Below, piece by piece: positions 44,437 through 53,949 of a stretch of 60,380 nt of DNA. The translations under genes and the position numbers were made by a program. The notes beneath the pieces were generated by a model. The model saw only the letters and a list, made by a program, of their open reading frames with translations, was not told the origin of the DNA and did no database searches. Source of the stretch: Pseudomonadota bacterium (lineage in GTDB: Bacteria; Desulfobacterota; Desulfobacteria; Desulfobacterales; RPRI01); the NCBI GenBank assembly GCA_018901125.1, contig JAHIFE010000024.1:1-60380 (forward strand). Direction: 5' to 3'. The stretch's first letter is position 1. Each line of letters starts with the position of its first letter.

Positions 44437-47400
44437 ATGGACAGCGCAAAACATCCGGAAACTTTGTTGAGAGATATTTCGTACTGGTGTATGTTTATAA
44501 CAGCATGCATCAGTATTCTCACTTTTGCCGGATGGATGACAGAATCTGTTTTTATTACCAGCATAAGCTCCAAATACAAGCCTATTTCCCCAAGCACTAT
44601 TTTGTGCCTTTTTATAATCAGCGTTTCTTTTGCAACTTATATAAAAAAACCGGAAAATCGTGTACGGCGGATTATTGCCATAACATGCGCAATTGCTGTC
44701 ATATGCATCTGTCTTGTAATATTTATCTGTTTCTTAACCGGCATAAGACTTGATGCGCAACTTCTATTTTTTACACCCCGGCGGTTTCCTGCAGGGTATA
44801 TGGCGCCGGTAACGGCAGCAAAGCTTTTCGATATTTCCATTGGAATATTATTTCTGACTTTTCCTTACAGCAAAAAAAATATCTATAACAATATAGCGGT
44901 CATTTGTGCAACAATATCAATCTTAACCGGATTATTAATACTTGTTGGTTATCTTTACGAATCACCTTTTTTATACAGAGAATCTACAATACCTGTTTCA
45001 ATACCCGGAGCAGTATCTATGGTATTTCTTGGCATGGGTCTTTTAGCAGCAGCCGGGCCAAATACTCTGCCTGTAAAATATTTTGTAGGTTCATCTGTCC
45101 GCAGCCGCTTAGCCAGGGTGTTTTTTCCCGTTATCCTTGCTGCTGTTTTCATAAACGACATAATGGCAAGAGTGTTGACATCTTTTGCAGAAGTTAACCC
45201 TACTTTTGCAAGATCGTTAATTGCAATAACATCTGCTTCAATAGTAGGCATAATAATAGCCAAACTGGCAAAATCGATCGGCACACAAATAGATCATATT
45301 CATAATGAGCTTGTTAAAAAGGATGAGGAACTTGATATAAGCAATGAACGTTTCAAAATGATTGCAGAAAATATCAATGAGGGTTTCTTGATTTTTGATG
45401 CTAAAATTGAAAATATAATTTTTGTCAGTTCCGGTTATGAAAGGATCAGGGGAAAATCTATGGAAGATTTTATTAAAAAGCCATTCTTCCAATTTGAAGA
45501 GGTTTACCCTGAAGACCTTAATCGTGTGCTTGCTTCTTATCAAAACCATAAGAATGGCAAGTCCGAACCCATTGAGTATCGTGTTAAATTTTTGGACGGA
45601 TCCATCCGCTGGATTGAGGCCCAGGGATTTCCGGTAAGAAACGATTTTGGAGAAATTATAAATAATATCTCTGTGATCAGAGACATTACAGAACGCAAAC
45701 AGGCAGAAGAAAATCTGAGTTCGGAAAGAGACTTTTCGGATGTGGCTTTAAACAGCCTGCCTGCAATTTTTACCCTTAATGATAGTACTGGAAAATATTT
45801 GCGTTGGAATAAGAATTTTGAAACAATAACCGGATATAGTGCAGAAGAAATTATAAGTTTGCATCCTAGTGAACTTGTTATTGGTTCGGTTAATGCATCA
45901 GTTCGAGAACGGATTAAATTAGTTTTTGAGCAGGGTTTTGCAGATTCCGAGGGTGACTTAATCTGTAAAAACGGTAAGACAATTCCCTATCATTTTACCG
46001 GCAGACCTTTTTACTATAAAGATATCCAATGTGTTATCAGTATAGGAATAGATATAAGCGAACGCAAAAAAAATGCTCTTGCATTGCAGCTGGAAAAAGA
46101 CACGGTTCAAAAATATCTCGATATTGCAGGAGTAATGATTGTAGTAGCTAATGCTGATTTGGAAATAGTTCTTGTAAACAAAAAAGCTTCTGAAGTTATC
46201 GGATATGAAGAAAAGGAAATCATCGGAAGAAACGCTGTTGAAATTCTTATCCCGGAGGAAGAACGTCACAAGGAGGAATCTTTTGTACAAAAAATGATTA
46301 CGGGTGAAATAAAAGCAACCGGAGCAGATAAATCACAAACTACCGTTCTTACAAAAAAAGGTGAAAAAAAAGTTATAGAATGGAGCGGTGTTCCGTTAAT
46401 AGATGAAACAGGCAAGATAACAGGAATAATAGCTTCAGGAGAAGATGTCACTGAGCGAATAAAAATGCAGAACATGCTTTCGCAGGCCAAAAATGAATGG
46501 GAAGAGACCTTTGATACAATAAATGATGCCATAACCATTCATGATAACAAGCATAATATAATTCGGGCAAATAAAACGGCATCGAAGCTGCTTGGAAGAT
46601 CTTTTAACGATATAATAAAGTTTAAGTGTTTTGAGTTATATCATGGTTCCGATAGTCCCATGCCAAGCTGTCCATGTCATATTTCTCTTAAAACAGGCGA
46701 AATATCCGTTCAGAGAACATTTGAACCCCATCTTAACAGACATCTTGAAATAAAGGCGATTCCCAGGTTTGATAAAAACAACCAGCCTGTAGGTGTAGTA
46801 CATATTGTAAGGGATATCAGTGATCAGATGAAAGCGGAAGAAGAACAGCGATTGTTGCAATCACAGTTTCTACATATACAGAAGATGGAATCCATCGGCA
46901 GGCTTGCAGGAGGAGTGGCTCATGATTTCAATAATATATTAAGCGGTATATTGGGATTCAGTGAACTTGCGTTGCTTGATATACCCAAAGATGATCCTTT
47001 AAGAGAACGCATTGAACTAATCATGGGGTTGGGAGAAAAGGCGGGATCACTTACACACCAGCTTCTCGCTTTCAGCCGCAAGCAAAAGCTTGTGATGAAA
47101 GATATCAACCTTAACAATGTAGTAATAGATATGGTCAGGATGTTAAAGCGGATCATAGGTGAAGATATAAAGCTTGAATTAAGGCCTTGCGTAGCAATCA
47201 GAGATGTTCTGGCGGATCAGGGTCAGATGGAACAGGTATTGTTGAATCTTGCTGTAAACGCCAGAGATGCTATGCCATATGGCGGCGTTTTGACCATCGA
47301 AACAACTGATACAGTATTAAACGAGGAAAATATCAAAAAACATGAAGGGGCAGATCCCGGAGAATATGTAAAGCTCACAGTAAGCGATACCGGATGCGGA

Positions 47401-48012
47401 ATGAGCAGTAAAGTGCTTGAGAATATATTTGAACCTTTTTATACCACAAAAGAAATTGGGAAGGGCACCGGGTTGGGCCTTGCCACAGTATATGGTATTA
47501 TTAAACAGCATAGGGGGTATATTGAAGTAACAAGCAAGCCGGAAGAAGGATCAGCATTTAAAATATACTTGCCTACTTCAACAGATAAGGACATTAAAGA
47601 AATTATTGAAGATGAAATTAAACAGCCAATAGGCGGCGATGAGACAATCCTTGTTGCAGATGATGAACCAATTATGCTTTCAATTATTGAAAAAGCCTTA
47701 ATACCTTTAGGATACAGGCTTATTATTGCCAATTCTCCTCGAGAAGCCATAAAAATTAATGAAACCTACGATGGTGTTATCGATCTTTTACTGACAGATA
47801 TTGTCATGCCGCAAATGAACGGCAAACAGCTTGCAGATATTATAGCAAATAAGCGTCCGGGTATAAAGGTGGTTTTTATGTCGGGTTACCCGGCAGAGAC
47901 ATTCACAAATCAAAGATCAGGTGAAGAATATGGTTTTTATCTTCAGAAGCCATTGAGGATCCACCTGTTTAGGCAAAAGATACGTGAAGTATTAGATAGT
48001 GTCTATCCATAA
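44437..48012 (+). CDS. Membrane hybrid histidine kinase with four PAS domains (2)
   Basis: A 1191-residue tandem paralogue of the previous gene, same length and domain order: membrane region (ISYWCMFITACISILTFAGW), four PAS domains, HisKA (GGVAHDFNNILSGILGFSEL), HATPase (GTGLGLATVYGIIKQH) and receiver (LLTDIVMPQMNG). The catalytic core and the fourth PAS are nearly the same as in the first kinase, while PAS domains 1-3 have drifted. In the fourth PAS the Cys segment is MPSCPCHISL. The ribosome binding site before ATG 44437 is weak (GGCAG), which fits coupling with the first gene. Confidence 0.93.
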   Translation: MDSAKHPETLLRDISYWCMFITACISILTFAGWMTESVFITSISSKYKPISPSTILCLFIISVSFATYIKKPENRVRRIIAITCAIAVICICLVIFICFLTGIRLDAQLLFFTPRRFPAGYMAPVTAAKLFDISIGILFLTFPYSKKNIYNNIAVICATISILTGLLILVGYLYESPFLYRESTIPVSIPGAVSMVFLGMGLLAAAGPNTLPVKYFVGSSVRSRLARVFFPVILAAVFINDIMARVLTSFAEVNPTFARSLIAITSASIVGIIIAKLAKSIGTQIDHIHNELVKKDEELDISNERFKMIAENINEGFLIFDAKIENIIFVSSGYERIRGKSMEDFIKKPFFQFEEVYPEDLNRVLASYQNHKNGKSEPIEYRVKFLDGSIRWIEAQGFPVRNDFGEIINNISVIRDITERKQAEENLSSERDFSDVALNSLPAIFTLNDSTGKYLRWNKNFETITGYSAEEIISLHPSELVIGSVNASVRERIKLVFEQGFADSEGDLICKNGKTIPYHFTGRPFYYKDIQCVISIGIDISERKKNALALQLEKDTVQKYLDIAGVMIVVANADLEIVLVNKKASEVIGYEEKEIIGRNAVEILIPEEERHKEESFVQKMITGEIKATGADKSQTTVLTKKGEKKVIEWSGVPLIDETGKITGIIASGEDVTERIKMQNMLSQAKNEWEETFDTINDAITIHDNKHNIIRANKTASKLLGRSFNDIIKFKCFELYHGSDSPMPSCPCHISLKTGEISVQRTFEPHLNRHLEIKAIPRFDKNNQPVGVVHIVRDISDQMKAEEEQRLLQSQFLHIQKMESIGRLAGGVAHDFNNILSGILGFSELALLDIPKDDPLRERIELIMGLGEKAGSLTHQLLAFSRKQKLVMKDINLNNVVIDMVRMLKRIIGEDIKLELRPCVAIRDVLADQGQMEQVLLNLAVNARDAMPYGGVLTIETTDTVLNEENIKKHEGADPGEYVKLTVSDTGCGMSSKVLENIFEPFYTTKEIGKGTGLGLATVYGIIKQHRGYIEVTSKPEEGSAFKIYLPTSTDKDIKEIIEDEIKQPIGGDETILVADDEPIMLSIIEKALIPLGYRLIIANSPREAIKINETYDGVIDLLLTDIVMPQMNGKQLADIIANKRPGIKVVFMSGYPAETFTNQRSGEEYGFYLQKPLRIHLFRQKIREVLDSVYP

Positions 48013-48120
48013 ACGGCATCTTGCGGCCCATATCTGCGTTCTCGCGTTTTAGAAATACTCGATGTAAGTCCCCATTACGCCTGCGTCTTCAAAAACGCTG
48101 CGGCCTTGAACTGAACCACA
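48013..48120. repeat. Palindromic intergenic repeat after the kinase genes
   Basis: GGCCCATATCTGCGTT and CGCGTTTT on the left are partly mirrored by AAAAACGCTGCGGCC on the right, around a core AAATACTCGATGTA. The core and flank resemble the element at 1-144. It follows the stop codon at once, so it may end the transcript. Confidence 0.5.
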
Positions 48121-48171
48121 ATCCACCACACGGTGAAGTAATGCTATCCGCCACCGTTTACCCGACCTTTT

Positions 48172-49203
48172 TCAGTGCAGGTCCTCCTTATTTACCAACT
48201 CTTTTATCAGCGCATCATCAGCCTTTTTTTCAAGAGAGAGCGATTCGCCGGGGCAAATGGTAACACATAGTCCGCAACCCATACATCGTTCAAGGTTTAT
48301 CACTGCGACCTGATCTTCACCAATTGTGATGGCTTCGATCGGGCACCGCTCAAGGCATTCTTCGCATCCCGTACAGGATTCAGTATCTACCTGGGAATAA
48401 TAATTCGACTTAAAATGATCAGCCGGCCTGCGGTTTCCCCACGAACGAAGGGCAATACAATGCTTATCACAATGACACATGATTTGATGATCCTTCATGA
48501 CCGTGCTCATGGTTACCAACCCTGCTGCTTCGCATTGCTTTTGAATTTCTATGGCCTCGTCAAGACTTAAATAACGCCCCTGCTTCCGTTCTTTGGCATA
48601 ATAATCAGCGTATTCATTAAAAGAAAAACAGACCTCAATCGGTTTTGTCGGCGTCCCGGTCAGACTCACCTGTTTTCTGCAGGCGCACTCAATGACGGCT
48701 ATTTTATTTTTGCTCTTAAGTATTTTTAATACATCATCGTGGGGAAATACCTCAGGTGTTGCTTCCAAAGCCTCCTGTACCGGAATATACTTTATAAGCG
48801 GCGGAGCATTATCAGCAAAATGTTTAAAATAGACTTCTTTATGATATTGTTCAAGCAGTCCGGCCACTTCTTTATCCATTAGTTTAACTATATTTTCGTA
48901 AAGACCAACCATATAGGGTGCAGGTGAATAAACTTTACGGCCTTCCATTTCCATGCAAAGCACAGAGCCTCTTTCCACCATCCGTTCCATATCCATAGTG
49001 GTCTTATCAACGTCTTCACCGAACCTTTGGGCGATCATTTCCAAAGTTTCAGGAACAGAGTCCATCTTCATATATATTTCGGCGTCCTCTTCGGAAAAAA
49101 GAATCTTTAAAATTTTCAACTCAACACCCGAACTTGTTGCAGGGTAGCCGGGAAAATATCCATTGATTTTTTCCTGAAGACGCCTGTAAATACTGTCCTC
49201 CAT
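48172..49203 (-). CDS. Two-cluster [4Fe-4S] ferredoxin-domain protein
   Basis: A 343-residue protein. The N-terminal two thirds has a winged-helix-like start (SSGVELKILKILFSEEDAEI) and Cys in IECACRKQ and CHCDKHC. The C-terminus is a 2x[4Fe-4S] ferredoxin: CTGCEECLERCPIEAI and CMGCGLCVTICPGESL. Start chosen at ATG 49203, nine bases from AAGGAG; an ATG at 49212 touches that site and is unlikely. It begins 14 bases after the flavoprotein gene, so it is probably the electron-transfer partner of that enzyme. Confidence 0.88.
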   Translation of the reverse strand: MEDSIYRRLQEKINGYFPGYPATSSGVELKILKILFSEEDAEIYMKMDSVPETLEMIAQRFGEDVDKTTMDMERMVERGSVLCMEMEGRKVYSPAPYMVGLYENIVKLMDKEVAGLLEQYHKEVYFKHFADNAPPLIKYIPVQEALEATPEVFPHDDVLKILKSKNKIAVIECACRKQVSLTGTPTKPIEVCFSFNEYADYYAKERKQGRYLSLDEAIEIQKQCEAAGLVTMSTVMKDHQIMCHCDKHCIALRSWGNRRPADHFKSNYYSQVDTESCTGCEECLERCPIEAITIGEDQVAVINLERCMGCGLCVTICPGESLSLEKKADDALIKELVNKEDLH

Positions 49204-49217
49204 GGGTTTCATCTCCT

Positions 49218-51116
49218 TTACAGGGCAAATTTATTGTCTATGAATTTTTTTACCTGCTCCGGGGTGTAGTCCAGACATACGATCGGTTTTTTCTCAAGTT
49301 GCATGCTCCCGTTTACTAGTTTCACGGTAATATTGCACAGCCAGTTTTCGTTATCCCTTTTTTCAAAATCCGACCGATAATGCTGCCCCCTTGTCTCAGT
49401 TCTCATCAATGCCGCCCGGCACATGGCTTCGACCATATCAATCATGTTATAGTTTTCAATGGCTTCTTTCCATTCCGTATTAAATGTTTTCGTTTTGTTG
49501 GAAACTATCATTCTCGGAAGATCTTCTTTCCTGATACGGTCAAGCTCTTTAATAGATGCTTCAAGGCTTACCCCGTTTCGTATCGGTCCCAAAGCCTTAT
49601 AAGAAGCTCTTTGAATGGCGTGTCTTACAACATGAGGACGAACGGGTTTATTCGCCTTTCTGTTAAGTATTTCATAGACTCGCGTAAATTCTTTATTCAC
49701 CGGTTGCCAGTCTATCTTATTAATACGCATATCTTTGATATATTCAACCGCCTTAATTGCTGCAAGCGAGCCGCCACTCATATTCATATCAATACCGCCG
49801 GTTCTCGCGCCTCTAACACCGCCTCCCAAGGGGCAGAAAAGACCCGGAATATCGGTTGCCAGATTTTCATCAACGATCGGATGCGCATTGGATTCATACC
49901 ATTCAAGATTTACTTCCAAAAGTTCTTTTCTGACGTCAAATCCGAACTGTTCCTTGTAAGGCTTAACATTACGCCGGTATGTATCTCTTAATCCGGCGAT
50001 ATGAGTGTCGGAACGGCAATCAACATACACACCTCCGTTAGGACTTCCCTTACCCTCTTGAATCTTTTTGGCGATCTCGCGCGCAAATAAACCTCTGTTC
50101 ATTTCTTCCCTGGTATAATGTTTCATCCAGTAATCACCATTCTTGTCGCATACATAAGCCCAATCAAGATCGTCGGCACCGATACCTCCGTTGTAACTTG
50201 CCGCAAGGCCGGTTGGATATATACTTATCAAGTCATTTGCCATAAATTCGCAGTCGGACAATCTGGCGCCATGTCTTAAGGCAATGGCATCCAGATCTCC
50301 CGTATTATCAGGGCTGCCGAGAGAAATCGGGCTTACGGAAACCCATCCATAGTGCCATGTACACGGACCTGTGGCGGCAATAACGGCTTTTGCCCTGAAA
50401 ACACGAAACGTTCCCGTTGGCAAATTAATCCCCATCGCTCCGATGCACCGCCCATCCTGCATAAACAGGTTGGTAATCATGGTTCTGTCAACCACATTTA
50501 TTGCATTTCTTTTAACCTCATCGGCTTCATGTCTGCTGAATCCATGTTCCATCATGTCCATACCCGGCATTAAGGGTATCATTACTAATTTTCCATCTTT
50601 GGTTCTACTGAAAGCAGTTGTCCCACGGTTGGCCACCTCAAGTAATAACTTGTGATCCGGCATATGATTGTAGACCGCACTCATTACCTTCTGGTTGCCC
50701 ACACCCTCTGAGTACCAGAAATTGAACCGGTATGCCATATCTCCGTCTTTCATGCTGGCAACATAATTATCCCAATTCATGCCAAATCCGCCGCTAAATC
50801 CGAATGGCCCTTTATCTACCATGATCAAATTGGCACCCTGACCAAATGCCTCTAATGCTGCGGATACAGCAGCAAAACCTCCACCAAGAATCAGCACATC
50901 CGTATCATATACTTCGTAAACAGGCTCAGGCACTGAAACAGTCTTTCCCGGGCGGTGGATTTCTTTTGCAGTGATTTTCTCGCCTGTTGCTCCTTCCGCC
51001 AGATTAACCATGCCAAGACCACCTGCTATACCACCGGCAAAAAGCCCTGCATTTTTTAAAAACTCCCTGCGGGATGCTTTGTTGTCCTCTTTCTCCTTCT
51101 TTTTCTTTGTTGACAT
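49218..51116 (-). CDS. Tat-exported FAD flavoprotein, fumarate reductase/AprA-like
   Basis: A 632-residue flavoprotein with a Tat signal (SRREFLKNAGLFAGGIAGGLG). FAD binding is in TDVLILGGGFAAVSAALEA, with Asp in IMVDKG. The long C-terminal helical domain (ALMRTETRGQHYRSDFEKRD) is of the succinate dehydrogenase/fumarate reductase/adenylylsulfate reductase type. Together with the ferredoxin-like protein downstream it would make a two-subunit oxidoreductase. The Fe-S partner lacks an obvious export signal, so co-export is assumed. It differs from the two other flavoproteins of the window. Substrate unknown. Confidence 0.88.
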   Translation of the reverse strand: MSTKKKKEKEDNKASRREFLKNAGLFAGGIAGGLGMVNLAEGATGEKITAKEIHRPGKTVSVPEPVYEVYDTDVLILGGGFAAVSAALEAFGQGANLIMVDKGPFGFSGGFGMNWDNYVASMKDGDMAYRFNFWYSEGVGNQKVMSAVYNHMPDHKLLLEVANRGTTAFSRTKDGKLVMIPLMPGMDMMEHGFSRHEADEVKRNAINVVDRTMITNLFMQDGRCIGAMGINLPTGTFRVFRAKAVIAATGPCTWHYGWVSVSPISLGSPDNTGDLDAIALRHGARLSDCEFMANDLISIYPTGLAASYNGGIGADDLDWAYVCDKNGDYWMKHYTREEMNRGLFAREIAKKIQEGKGSPNGGVYVDCRSDTHIAGLRDTYRRNVKPYKEQFGFDVRKELLEVNLEWYESNAHPIVDENLATDIPGLFCPLGGGVRGARTGGIDMNMSGGSLAAIKAVEYIKDMRINKIDWQPVNKEFTRVYEILNRKANKPVRPHVVRHAIQRASYKALGPIRNGVSLEASIKELDRIRKEDLPRMIVSNKTKTFNTEWKEAIENYNMIDMVEAMCRAALMRTETRGQHYRSDFEKRDNENWLCNITVKLVNGSMQLEKKPIVCLDYTPEQVKKFIDNKFAL

Positions 51117-51559
51117 GTTTGTCCCTCCTTTTGTGGAAGCTTGCCATACTCTTTGGCTGCCTTCATGAAAACGTCAAGGTGCTCCGCCGGGGTGTTTATA
51201 TCCAAACCATCGGTAGCCAATACAAATCGGCCGACCGGCCATCCTTCCCGTATGGGCCTTTTCACTTCATCACGAATCCTATCCGTGGGTCCATGCACTA
51301 TCAAATTGCTACTGAAACCATAGCGCAGCGTAAGATCATACTTTACTGCAGTTTTATTGCTATGTCCACCATAAGTTGATGCTGCATGCAGGCTAATCGC
51401 ACATACCTGAATGGGAATCCGACCAGGTGATTCTCCCCGGTATATCGCATCAAAACGCTCACGGGGGGGCGTTGCAACACGCTTCCGGATTTTACCGCAT
51501 ATTTTGTCTACCCTGGTCTCTTCTTCTGTAGTCAGTTGAACTCCATAGTCTTCAACCAT
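51056..51559 (-). pseudogene. Internally deleted UROD/MtaA-type methyltransferase gene
   Basis: A 168-codon frame joins the N-terminus of a uroporphyrinogen-decarboxylase-like methyltransferase (EEETRVDKICGKIRKRV, RERFDAIYRGESPGRIP) to its C-terminus (GRFVLATDGLDINTPAEHL, KAAKEYGK). The central ~250 residues, including the active-site barrel, are missing; the join is near 51250. The last ~20 codons run into the start of the flavoprotein gene and are spurious. Intact relatives are 340-430 residues long, as is the gene at 53936. Confidence 0.7.
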
Positions 51560-51626
51560 GTTACCTTCTCCTTTATATCATGTATCTCCTGGATACCGGC
51601 TAAATCTCTGGCATTTTCCATTACAG

Positions 51627-51722
51627 TCAACATTCCTCAATAAGCCCTGCACTTCCTTTTGCTCTTACCCTAAGAGACTCAACATACCTGTCGTCCATTA
51701 TAAAATCTTTGTCGGCAAACAT
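51627..51722 (-). pseudogene. Unrecognised gene remnant
   Basis: A 31-codon frame (MFADKDFIMDDRYVESLRV… to EEC) has coding-like composition and is preceded in another frame by HARHDLERATEYIS, so it may be the end of a broken gene. No family is recognised. It lies in the 229-base gap after the flavoprotein gene. Confidence 0.25.
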
Positions 51723-51788
51723 AGTTCCGTGAGGTCCGAAATATATTCAGTAGCCCTTTCCAAATCATGACGGGCATGTACCAGACAA

Positions 51789-53417
51789 CTAATACTTTTG
51801 TGATGCAGCATGTTTGGCGGCAGTATAACCGGAGGTAGTCGACATGCTGCAACCACCGAGAAGACCGAAACCCATCGGAGTTCTACCCTCTCCGATACTT
51901 CCGCCAGCCGTAAAAAATGCGGCGTATAGTCCGGGAATGGGCTTTTGATCCTTATCCAATACTTGCATGTCAGGGTTAGTCCTCAAACCACAGCCGATGG
52001 GCCCCATGCTGCCGCCGGCTTTCAACCCATAGAATGGAGCGTGCTTTATCGGGATTAAGAACCGGGCAGGTGTGCCGAATTCCGGGTCCTCTCCAGCCGC
52101 ACAACATTCATTCCATTTCTCTACGGCCTGCTTGAACAGAACCTTATCCAAGCCTAACTTTTCAGCTAACTCTTCCAATGTATTGGCTACTTTTATCACA
52201 TTCACATCGATCGCTTCTTTCACCGCCACTCGCCAATCGTTTGGAGCAAGAGTCTCATTTCTGGTAACTGTATTCACTCCAGGCACATCCGGCGTAATGG
52301 GGCGTTTGCAAGATAGCCCCAATGGAACATCATCCTGAATCTTCCAAATATTTTCTTCATACTTGTTATCGAAAATGACATACGCCCTTCCCCCGGGTTG
52401 TGCCATCATTGCGGGCGGTCTTAACATGTATTGGCCTAAGTTGTTGTCCATCATCATAAATCTTTGGCACGCTTTGTTCAGGTGCAGCCATGGAGCCCTC
52501 GACAACTGGACATCTCCGGAGTATAAAAATCTAAACCACGGGCCGCCATTCTCCGTCCTGTGGTCTATTCCCCCCTCAAAACAAGTACACGAGTCAAATC
52601 CTGCCACATCGGCTCCTACTCCAAGCCCCATTCTGAAACATTCTCCGGTATTGGACGGCAGAGACATCGATACACTACCGACACCCTTATATACTGAGGG
52701 CGCGTATTTCTTAAGCAAGCTTAGATTGTGTTGCATACCGCCGGCAGCCATAATTACAGCTTTTTTTGCTCTTACGTAAATAGTGGTTCCCTCCGGATTG
52801 CCCGTAGCTTTCACCCCATCAATCCTGCCGTTATCTCTCACCAATGCGTCTACTTGAGTATTGACCATGAACTTTACGCCCTTTTCTTTGCACTTTTTAG
52901 CCAGGAAGTTCATGAGATCCGTCATCGGAATCCAACATAATCTCTCGTGGCCGCCTTTGGAAACAACTGCGGGGTACCCTGCTATGTTAACCTCCCATTC
53001 AAAGCCTTGATCTCCCACCCAGTCGACAACTTCACCACTCTTTTTTATCATATTACGAAACAAATGTATGTTGCCTGTGTAACCTGTCTCAAATAGGTTT
53101 CCCATGGCAACCTCATTTACATCCCAATCTATCCCTGCCTTTATCTGGACCCTACTGTTATAAGCGTAAAAGGCGCCGGCGTATTGAGAGGTTCCACCTG
53201 TGGCATCCGTCTTCTCAAGAAGGATCACAGAACATCCTTTATCTCTTGCTATCAATGCACCGGCAAGGCCTCCTCCTCCTGATCCCACCACTACTATATC
53301 GGCCTCCTGATCCCATTTTGCCGGTGGGCCTGCCGGCAGGATCGGTTCCGCATCTTCAGGTTTCTCGAGTGGTTTGTTTCCCAACCTTGTTGGTAAATTT
53401 CTTTTTTCGTCAGTCAT
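51789..53417 (-). CDS. Cytoplasmic FAD-dependent fumarate-reductase-like oxidoreductase
   Basis: A 542-residue flavoprotein: EADIVVVGSGGGGLAGALIA with Glu in VILLEK, a middle substrate domain, and the FAD closure GLYAAFFTAGGSIGEGRTPMG. The order resembles ketosteroid dehydrogenase and fumarate-reductase-type enzymes. It shares the PAKWD lead-in with the Tat flavoprotein at 27688 but has no Tat signal, so it should act in the cytoplasm. GAAGGAG precedes the ATG. The neighbourhood of decayed methyltransferase genes does not indicate a substrate. Confidence 0.88.
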   Translation of the reverse strand: MTDEKRNLPTRLGNKPLEKPEDAEPILPAGPPAKWDQEADIVVVGSGGGGLAGALIARDKGCSVILLEKTDATGGTSQYAGAFYAYNSRVQIKAGIDWDVNEVAMGNLFETGYTGNIHLFRNMIKKSGEVVDWVGDQGFEWEVNIAGYPAVVSKGGHERLCWIPMTDLMNFLAKKCKEKGVKFMVNTQVDALVRDNGRIDGVKATGNPEGTTIYVRAKKAVIMAAGGMQHNLSLLKKYAPSVYKGVGSVSMSLPSNTGECFRMGLGVGADVAGFDSCTCFEGGIDHRTENGGPWFRFLYSGDVQLSRAPWLHLNKACQRFMMMDNNLGQYMLRPPAMMAQPGGRAYVIFDNKYEENIWKIQDDVPLGLSCKRPITPDVPGVNTVTRNETLAPNDWRVAVKEAIDVNVIKVANTLEELAEKLGLDKVLFKQAVEKWNECCAAGEDPEFGTPARFLIPIKHAPFYGLKAGGSMGPIGCGLRTNPDMQVLDKDQKPIPGLYAAFFTAGGSIGEGRTPMGFGLLGGCSMSTTSGYTAAKHAASQKY

Positions 53418-53477
53418 TTTTTCTCCTTCTCCTATAATTTGAATATTTTATGAATTATATCGCATCAAGCAGCACCC

Positions 53478-53607
53478 TTATAATACCAAGGTGCATTCAA
53501 AAAGATAGCAAGGTGGCAAGGAGGTTTTCCAGCAGGCGTATATGTAATAATCCGAGGACAAACCGACGAAGCCAACACAGGTAGAATTTGAATGCAACTT
53601 GGTATAA
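53478..53607. repeat. MITE-like palindromic element
   Basis: The 130-base element has inverted ends: TTATAATACCAAGGTGCATT at the left and AATGCAACTTGGTATAA at the right, followed inward by TCAAA/TTTGA. No coding frame. It abuts the stop codon of the truncated corrinoid gene. Confidence 0.7.
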
Positions 53608-53949
53608 CTACCTGTCTTTTAATCTTGCCATTTCACCCGATTTTATCATCTTAACCTTGCGAATAGCTTCAATAGCGCTAATTCCGGCAGCATCGGCCCC
53701 GTATTCTTCGGCCTGCTCATCAGTGAAGGCCCAGCCTCCGACAATGTAAATCAAATTATCCCGCACACCCGCATCAACAAGCGCTTTATTTACATTCCCG
53801 CAATATGCTTTTACAGGTGATAGAATAGCGGAAGCGCCTGCTACCGTTGCGTTATGTTTTTTTGCGGCATTCGCAAAATCTTTGGCCGATTTGTTCTCAC
53901 CGATGTCAATTACATTATATCCATTGTGATGATTCTTATATCTTAGCAA
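53608..53949 (-). pseudogene. Truncated corrinoid-binding protein gene
   Basis: A 113-codon frame corresponds to the C-terminal two thirds of a B12-binding domain (GYNVIDIGENKSAKDFANAA, ATVAGASAIL, IYIVGGWAF, ADAAGISAIEAI). The N-terminal helical cap and the DxHxxG motif that ligates cobalt are missing, so it cannot bind cobalamin in the usual way. It overlaps the end of the methyltransferase-like gene by 14 bases. It may still be translated by coupling, but is most simply a remnant. Confidence 0.65.
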
